Position numbers and translations under genes: made by a program. From the NCBI RefSeq assembly GCF_015191005.1, contig NZ_CP040442.1:3472001-3536000 (forward strand): a stretch of 64,000 bases of DNA. Reading direction: 5' to 3'. Numbering within the stretch: the stretch's first letter is position 1; each line of letters begins with the position of its first letter. Shown piece after piece: positions 58,644-64,000 of this stretch. A model generated the notes under the pieces. That model saw nothing but the letters and a program-made list of their open reading frames with translations. It did not search any database and had not been told where the DNA came from. The stretch comes from Kaistella flava (ex Peng et al. 2021). Lineage in GTDB: Bacteria; Bacteroidota; Bacteroidia; Flavobacteriales; Weeksellaceae.

Positions 58644-59357
58644 ATGAGAACTTTATTTTTCACCCTGCTTATTTCAACCACTCTTTTTTCGCAAAATTCT
58701 TCGCCGGAGAAAATGAATATTGTAAAAACAAATGTCACGGCTTACGCCTTCCGGAATGTTAATCTCACTTACGAACGTATTATTAATAAAAAATTCTCTG
58801 TTGCCGTAGGATTTGGAAGCATGGGAAAGGGAAGTGTTCCTTTTAGTAAAAGTTATATTAAAGATACGGAGCTTTCCAACGTAGAAGTTTCTTTGTCAAA
58901 TTTCACAATTGAACCGCGAATTTATTTAGGAAAAGGATATGGACATGGTTTTTATCTGGCGCCGTATTACAGGTATTCTTCTTTCAAAGCCGATAACGTT
59001 TTGTTAACTTCAGATTATGGAATGGGAACGGTACCTTTGAAAATTTCCGGTAAAGCAAATGGGAATAGTGGTGGATTAATGATTGGTGCGCAATGGTTTT
59101 TGGGCAAAGCTGATAACTGGGTTTTAGATTTATGGATCGTCGGTGGTCATTATGGAAAAGGAAAAGGAGAGTTCCGTGGAGATTCGTCAAGAATACTAAC
59201 GCCGTCGGAACAGCAAGAATTGAAAAAAGAAATTGAAGGTCTGGATATACCTTTCGTAAAATATACCGCTACTACCGATGCCAACGGAGCCAATATTTAT
59301 GTTGATGGACCGTGGGCAGGAGTTAGATCCGGCCTTTCATTGGGTTATCGATTTTAA
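58644..59357 (+). CDS. DUF3575 family outer-membrane-like protein, second copy
   Basis: A 237-residue protein with a signal peptide (cut near LFSQ, residue 16), then VKTNVTAYAFRNVNLTYERIINKKFSVAVGFG, the DUF3575 N-terminal signature, and a barrel-like body ending GVRSGLSLGYRF. The terminal aromatic residue is typical of outer membrane proteins. The role is unknown. It is single and convergent with menC, with a hairpin between. Confidence 0.8.
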   Translation: MRTLFFTLLISTTLFSQNSSPEKMNIVKTNVTAYAFRNVNLTYERIINKKFSVAVGFGSMGKGSVPFSKSYIKDTELSNVEVSLSNFTIEPRIYLGKGYGHGFYLAPYYRYSSFKADNVLLTSDYGMGTVPLKISGKANGNSGGLMIGAQWFLGKADNWVLDLWIVGGHYGKGKGEFRGDSSRILTPSEQQELKKEIEGLDIPFVKYTATTDANGANIYVDGPWAGVRSGLSLGYRF

Positions 59358-59381
59358 ATAACACCTTTACATAGAAGGTAT

Positions 59382-59428
59382 TTCGGCTCAGCTTTAAAAC
59401 GTTGAAAAAGAATTAAATCTGAGCCGAA
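59382..59428. terminator. hairpin between convergent genes
   Basis: TTCGGCTCAG at 59382 pairs with CTGAGCCGAA at 59419 (10 bp) around a 27-base loop. It lies between the DUF3575 gene and menC, which converge, so it may stop transcription from both sides. T runs are short. Confidence 0.5.
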
Positions 59429-59434
59429 TTAAAT

Positions 59435-60439
59435 TTATCTCATCATCAATTCATCACCATGTAAAACCAATCGGGTTTCTAAATTATTGGTAAACAAACC
59501 GCCGGTTCCTAAACCTTGCGGGATTTTAGGGTTTTTGGTAAAAGTATATTGTGCAATCGCATTCAAACCGATATTACTTTCTAAAGCAGACGTAATCCAC
59601 CAACCGATTTTTTTAGCTTCCGCGAAAGAAATCCATTCATCAGTTCCAGAGAATCCACCAACTAACGACGGTTTCAAAATAATAAACTGTGGATTGATCT
59701 TTTCTAAAAGTTCTTTTTTGTCTTCGAAATTGAGAACGCCAATCAACTCTTCATCCAAAGCAATTGGTGTTGGAGTATTCTTGCAAAGCTCAGCCATTTG
59801 CTCAATATTTCCTGCCTTGATTGGTTGTTCAATAGAATGAATGTCCAAATCAGCAAGTTCCTGTAAAACAACTTTTGCTTCTTCAAAAGTAAATCCACCA
59901 TTGGCGTCAACTCTTAATTCTAATTCTTCTTTCGAGAATTTTGCGCGGAGTTGTTTTAAAATTTCTTTTTCAGATTTCCAGTCAGCACCGATTTTTAGTT
60001 TGATACATTGGAATCCCTGGCTTAATTTCTCTTCGATTTGTTGCTTCATGAAATCGGCGTCGCCCATCCAGATTAAACCATTGGTTTTTATAGAAGAATA
60101 TCCTTCTGAAAAATCACTTGGAAAATAAAGGTCTTCACCATTTTTCAAATTCAACATCGCCTGTTCGTAACCAAACCAGATCGATGGAAAATGAAGCAAT
60201 TCTTTTCTAAGAACTTTTTTGTTCTCATTAATATTGTCGCAAAGCCATTGCAACATTTCTTCGTACTCGGGAACATCTTCGAAACTAAGTCCGCGGAAAA
60301 TTCCACATTCTCCAATTCCTTTTTTGTCGCCTTCGGTTATTTCAAGAAAAAAAGTTTCCTTGGTTGTTAGAATACCACGGGAAGTTCCGCTGGCTTGTTT
60401 AAATTCTAAAAGGTATTGTTTAAAAGTTGCTTTCTTCAT
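59435..60439 (-). CDS. menC: o-succinylbenzoate synthase
   Basis: A 334-residue enolase-superfamily enzyme. The catalytic set is present: Lys147 and Lys149 in CIKLKIG, metal ligands Asp178 (RVDANGG), Glu204 (SIEQP) and Asp229 (ALDEEL), and Lys256 (ILKPSLVGGF). SALESNIGLNAIAQ near 290 is typical of Bacteroidota MenC. It dehydrates SHCHC to o-succinylbenzoate in menaquinone synthesis; a dipeptide epimerase is the main alternative but lacks this C-terminal pattern. The start codon directly abuts a terminator-like hairpin. Confidence 0.88.
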   Translation of the reverse strand: MKKATFKQYLLEFKQASGTSRGILTTKETFFLEITEGDKKGIGECGIFRGLSFEDVPEYEEMLQWLCDNINENKKVLRKELLHFPSIWFGYEQAMLNLKNGEDLYFPSDFSEGYSSIKTNGLIWMGDADFMKQQIEEKLSQGFQCIKLKIGADWKSEKEILKQLRAKFSKEELELRVDANGGFTFEEAKVVLQELADLDIHSIEQPIKAGNIEQMAELCKNTPTPIALDEELIGVLNFEDKKELLEKINPQFIILKPSLVGGFSGTDEWISFAEAKKIGWWITSALESNIGLNAIAQYTFTKNPKIPQGLGTGGLFTNNLETRLVLHGDELMMR

Positions 60440-60464
60440 AAAAAAAGTCAGAGCATGCTCTGAC
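60440..60464 (-). terminator. terminator-like hairpin abutting the menC start
   Basis: On the minus strand GTCAGAG-CATG-CTCTGAC (7 bp) is followed by seven T and then immediately by the menC ATG at 60439. It is placed to end fbp transcripts, yet leaves no room for a menC promoter downstream of it. Confidence 0.75.
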
Positions 60465-60488
60465 CGAATTAGATTGTTTTTGTTTTTT

Positions 60489-61505
60489 TTAATTGGCTGC
60501 GGCTTCTCTCATGAATTCCTCAGCCTTTTCTACCATATCATAGCTTCCGCAGAAAAACGGAACTCTTTGATGTAGTTCGGTAGGTTCAATTTCCATAATT
60601 CTTTGGAAACCGTCCGTACATTTTCCACCAGCTTGTTCAGCTAAGAATGCCATAGGATTGCATTCGTATAAAAGTCTTAGCTTTCCGTTTGGTGATTGAG
60701 AAGTTGATGGATAAATATAGATTCCACCTTTAATCATATTTCGGTGAAAATCAGAAACCAAACTTCCGATATATCGAGAAGTGTAAGGACGATCCTCTTC
60801 TTCTCTTTGACAATATTTAATATAATTTTTTACTCCTTGAGGGAATTTAATATAATTTCCTTCATTAATAGAGTAGATTTTCCCGGTGCGAGAAAACTGC
60901 ATATTCGGGTGAGAAAGATAATAAGTTCCTAAACTTGGATCGAGTGTAAAACCATTCACACCATTTCCTGTGGTATAAACAATCATCGTTGATGATCCAT
61001 AAACCACATATCCTGCCGCGATTTGATTCACTCCTTTTTGTAAGAAATCTTCCAGTACAACTGGCGTTCCCGGTTCAGAAACTCTTCTGTAAATAGAGAA
61101 AATTGTTCCTACAGAAACATTCACGTCGATATTCGAAGAACCATCTAGAGGATCGATTAAAACTACATACTTGCTCAAATGCGCATTGGAGCTTGCCTGG
61201 ATTTGGATAAAGTCGTCATTTTCTTCGGAAGCAATTCCGCACACCACTTCTCTTTGTGATAATGCTTCGATGAAAATTTCATTGGCCAGAACATCCAGTT
61301 TCTGTTGTTCTTCACCTTGAATATTTTCATTGCCCGCTTTACCAATGATATCGGCGATTCCGGCTTTGTTAACCTGGCGGTTAACTACTTTTGAGGCTAA
61401 ACGAATTGCGCTGAGTAGACGGGAAAGTTCACCTGTGGTATACAAGAAATCTTCTTGTTTATCGATGATGAATTCACCAAGAGTTTGGAACGACTGATCT
61501 GACAT
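60489..61505 (-). CDS. fbp: fructose-1,6-bisphosphatase, class I
   Basis: A 338-residue enzyme of normal class I length. Metal-binding and catalytic motifs are [10 protein letters not shown] near residue 90, [26 protein letters not shown] near 113-138 and GGIYIYPST near 265, with [20 protein letters not shown] near 283. It removes the C1 phosphate in gluconeogenesis. Start at 61505 (MSDQSFQ); an upstream in-frame extension to 61619 has no family match. It lies 49 bases ahead of menC on the same strand. Confidence 0.95.
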   Translation of the reverse strand: MSDQSFQTLGEFIIDKQEDFLYTTGELSRLLSAIRLASKVVNRQVNKAGIADIIGKAGNENIQGEEQQKLDVLANEIFIEALSQREVVCGIASEENDDFIQIQASSNAHLSKYVVLIDPLDGSSNIDVNVSVGTIFSIYRRVSEPGTPVVLEDFLQKGVNQIAAGYVVYGSSTMIVYTTGNGVNGFTLDPSLGTYYLSHPNMQFSRTGKIYSINEGNYIKFPQGVKNYIKYCQREEEDRPYTSRYIGSLVSDFHRNMIKGGIYIYPSTSQSPNGKLRLLYECNPMAFLAEQAGGKCTDGFQRIMEIEPTELHQRVPFFCGSYDMVEKAEEFMREAAAN

Positions 61506-61768
61506 TATTTTACTTTTTGGGTTTTTACAAATTTCGTAAAATTCTTTCAATTTAACAGCATTTGTTTTCATTAAATGATAGAAATCACTCTTTGATTTTC
61601 CACATCTTAACTTCTGCAAAAGTTATTTGCAAACGCTATTTTTTAATTATCAATTTTAATATGAATCCAAGTTTTTTTTATTCGTTGATAATTAATAATT
61701 TTGACCCCTGATATTATTCTCAGAGATTCTCTCTTGACGAAATAAATTATTGATATCGAGGTATTTAA

Positions 61769-63007
61769 ATGAAGGTTTTTAAATTTGGTGGCGCATCGGT
61801 GAAAGATGCAGAAAGTGTAAAGAATGTAGCCCTGGTTTTAGAAACGCAGGGTTTTGAGAGTTGTCTCCTCGTAGTTTCTGCGATGGGAAAAACAACAAAT
61901 GCTCTGGAGAAAGTAGTTGAGAACTATTTTTCCAAAACCGATTATCAATCTGAAATTGAAAAAGTGAAGCAAAAGCACTTGCAAATTTCCCAAGATTTGT
62001 TTGCTGAAAACCATCCTGTTTTTGCCGAAATATCTGTCTTTTTTGGTGATATTGAATCTTTTTTAAGACGAAATAAATCTCCAAATTATAATTTCGTTTA
62101 TGATCAAGTAGTGAGTTGTGGTGAATTGATATCTTCTAAAATTTTGAGTGAATATTTAAATGATATTCAATTTAAAAATAACTGGTGTGATTCCCGCGAT
62201 TATATTAAAACCGATAGCAACTATCGCGAAGGAAATGTCAACTGGGAAGAAACAGAAAAGAAAATGGCTTCGTTGAACCTGAATAATTGTTATGTAACGC
62301 AAGGTTTCATCGGTTCTGATGAGAATAATTTTACAGTGACTTTAGGACGGGAAGGTTCCGATTATTCTGCTGCAATTTTCGCTTATTGTTTAAATGCAGA
62401 AGCCATGACGATTTGGAAAGATGTTCCAGGAGTGATGACGGGTGATCCCAGAAAGTTTGAAAACGTTTCTCTTTTGAGTCATATTTCTTACGAAGATGCT
62501 ATTGAAATGGCGTATTACGGTGCGTCTGTAATTCACCCAAAAACTTTACAGCCACTTAAACAAAAGAATATTCCTTTTTATGTGAAGTCCTTTTTAGAGC
62601 CAAAAAATTCGGGAACGAAAATTGGAACGAGCGAAGAAAGAAGTCAACTGGAGTCTTTTATTTTAAAAGAAAACCAACAATTGATGCGCATTGCAACCCG
62701 CGATTTCTCTTTTATTGCAGAAGAGCATTTGAGTCAAATATTTTCTCTTTTAGCCAAATATAAAATCAAAATTTCTTTGATGCAGAATTCTGCCATTTCA
62801 CTCGATCTTTGTTTAGAAGATATGTATGGAACGGTGGAGGAGCTGAATGAAGAACTTCAAAAAGAATTCAATGCAGAGATTATAAAAAATGTTTCTCTTT
62901 ATACCATAAGAAACGCTAATTTAGAGCAGTTGAATAAATTTTATCAAGATAAAAACATATTGTTAGAACAGATTTCCCAAAAAACGATACAGGTTATAAC
63001 GAATTAA
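61769..63007 (+). CDS. lysC: aspartate kinase, monofunctional
   Basis: A 412-residue enzyme. KVFKFGGASVKDAE at the N-terminus is the substrate-binding KFGG motif, VTLGREGSDYSAAIFAYCL near residue 190 and WKDVPGVMTGDPR near 215 are kinase signatures, and the last 120 residues contain ACT-like regulatory segments (SFIAEEHLSQIFSLLAKYKIKISLMQNSAI). It phosphorylates aspartate, the first step to lysine, threonine and methionine. The second ACT repeat seems shortened. It diverges from fbp, and the acyltransferase gene starts 6 bases after its stop. Confidence 0.92.
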   Translation: MKVFKFGGASVKDAESVKNVALVLETQGFESCLLVVSAMGKTTNALEKVVENYFSKTDYQSEIEKVKQKHLQISQDLFAENHPVFAEISVFFGDIESFLRRNKSPNYNFVYDQVVSCGELISSKILSEYLNDIQFKNNWCDSRDYIKTDSNYREGNVNWEETEKKMASLNLNNCYVTQGFIGSDENNFTVTLGREGSDYSAAIFAYCLNAEAMTIWKDVPGVMTGDPRKFENVSLLSHISYEDAIEMAYYGASVIHPKTLQPLKQKNIPFYVKSFLEPKNSGTKIGTSEERSQLESFILKENQQLMRIATRDFSFIAEEHLSQIFSLLAKYKIKISLMQNSAISLDLCLEDMYGTVEELNEELQKEFNAEIIKNVSLYTIRNANLEQLNKFYQDKNILLEQISQKTIQVITN

Positions 63008-63013
63008 TTGTCA

Positions 63014-64000
63014 ATGAGTTTAATTTCCAAAAGTGATTTGATTAAAGCCTCAGGTTTAAGCAAATTAGGATTACTAAAAAATCCTGCGGCGTCGGCGATT
63101 ATGCGTTTAACAAAAATCGATGAGGTTAATAAGTTATACGATGTATTGAAAAATAAAGTCGGAAAAGACTTTTTCGATTCTTTCGTGCGCGAACGTGATT
63201 TAAGATATATAGTTTTCGAAGAAGACTTGGCAAGAATTCCAAAAACAGGTCCTTTTATTTTGGTTTCCAATCATCCACTTGGTGCGATTGATGGAATTTT
63301 GATGACTAAAATTTTAACTGAAATTCGTCCTGATTTTAAAATCATGGGTAATTTTTTATTGGAGAAAATCGAACCGATGAAACCTTACGTGATCTCGGTA
63401 AACCCTTTTGAAAATAGAAAAGAGCTGAAAAGCAGTTCGTCTGGAATGCGAGGAACTTTAAAGCATTTAGAAGATGGCGGCTGTGTCGGGATTTTTCCGG
63501 CAGGGGAAGTTTCTAACCGAAATAATGAGTTCGGTGAAATACTAGATAAGAAATGGGAAAGACCAGCTTTGAAGCTTATTAAAATGGCTAAAGTTCCCGT
63601 TGTTCCAATGTATATTCATGCCAAGAATAGCCGGCTGTTCTATCAATTAGCCAAGATTCATCCAGATTTGCAAACGATTTTATTACCATCCGAAATGATG
63701 AATAAAAGGGAGAAGCCAATCCGCATTAGAATTGGAAAACCCGTTTCTGTAAAAGTTCTGGAAGAGAATGATACCATAGAAGAAATGGGTGAGTTTCTGC
63801 AAAAGAAAATTCTGCTGTTGAAGTCTTATTACGAGAAAAGAAAATCAATCACGGACCGTTTAAATATTCCAAATCTTAAACTTAATTTCTCTTTGAAAAA
63901 AGAAGAAAATGTAGTTCAGAATATTATTGATGAAACACCAACGGAAGATATCATTAAAGAAATAGAAGCGCTTTCTCAAAATGATAAGATGCTTTTCCGA
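63014..64000 (+). CDS. lysophospholipid acyltransferase domain protein, OlsF-like (partial, runs off the window)
   Basis: Open from the ATG at 63014 to the last base (329 codons, no stop). Residues about 75-240 form a PlsC-type acyltransferase domain: VSNHPLGAIDGI with His and Asp of the active site, then GIFPAGEVS and VPVVPMYI. After about residue 285 a helical linker begins. NHPLGxxDG and the long C-terminal continuation fit the bifunctional OlsF type, in which an O-acyltransferase half is fused to an N-acyltransferase half that makes ornithine or glycine lipids. The second half is outside the window, so this is an inference. It lies 6 bases after lysC, probably co-transcribed. Confidence 0.75.
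   Translation, partial: MSLISKSDLIKASGLSKLGLLKNPAASAIMRLTKIDEVNKLYDVLKNKVGKDFFDSFVRERDLRYIVFEEDLARIPKTGPFILVSNHPLGAIDGILMTKILTEIRPDFKIMGNFLLEKIEPMKPYVISVNPFENRKELKSSSSGMRGTLKHLEDGGCVGIFPAGEVSNRNNEFGEILDKKWERPALKLIKMAKVPVVPMYIHAKNSRLFYQLAKIHPDLQTILLPSEMMNKREKPIRIRIGKPVSVKVLEENDTIEEMGEFLQKKILLLKSYYEKRKSITDRLNIPNLKLNFSLKKEENVVQNIIDETPTEDIIKEIEALSQNDKMLFR

Overview
The window is chromosomal DNA of a Bacteroidota bacterium, most likely a flavobacterium of the Chryseobacterium/Kaistella group (Weeksellaceae). Four things point there. Promoters have the TAnnTTTG element of this phylum. The gliding/type IX secretion cluster gldKLMN is present, with a T9SS type B cargo protein. Intergenic DNA is AT-rich, with interspersed palindromic elements. 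The 3' end of 16S rRNA carries UCUCA instead of the usual CCUCC anti-Shine-Dalgarno core, a variant I recall from chryseobacteria.

Layout. 1-4977 holds the 3' tip of truA, an ABC half-transporter, a lipoprotein, a succinate-semialdehyde-type dehydrogenase, gcvH and a VanZ-like membrane protein. 4978-25500 is a direct tandem array of three complete rRNA operons (16S, tRNA-Ile, tRNA-Ala, 23S, 5S; about 7.2 kb per unit), each behind three stacked promoters and followed by an intrinsic terminator. The two spacers keep decayed copies of the 3' end of the vanZ-like gene, so the array grew by tandem duplication of a unit reaching from vanZ to beyond the 5S gene. 25700-31981 has a HAD-like protein, an exported carboxypeptidase-regulatory-domain protein, metY behind a SAM-I riboswitch, a lipoprotein, dodecin, a secreted protein and panC.

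32178-41418 is a co-directional run: a short glycogen-synthase-like protein, a DUF4270 lipoprotein, glmS, then gldK-gldL-gldM-gldN, which encode the motor and ring of the type IX secretion/gliding machine. 41519-50473 holds a FAD oxidoreductase, a NatAB-like ABC exporter, dusB, a three-gene unit (thioredoxin-TPR protein, DUF3575 protein, small membrane protein) and glnS. 50713-52112 is a membrane protein plus a histidine kinase with no visible response regulator. 53042-57256 encodes a 1404-residue repeat-rich T9SS type B surface protein, a likely client of the GldKLMN machine. The right end holds ypdA, a second DUF3575 protein, menC, fbp, an aspartate kinase, and the start of an acyltransferase that resembles the N-terminal half of OlsF-type lipid synthases.

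I see no CRISPR array, insertion sequence, prophage or recognised defence system. The most interesting signals are in the rRNA array (altered 16S 3' end that can pair with the adjacent spacer, duplication fossils, stacked promoters) and in several genes whose promoter element lies exactly 4 bases before the start codon, suggesting leaderless mRNAs. Many G/C homopolymer lengths disagree among the three rRNA operons and look like residual sequencing errors; protein genes in single-copy DNA look intact.
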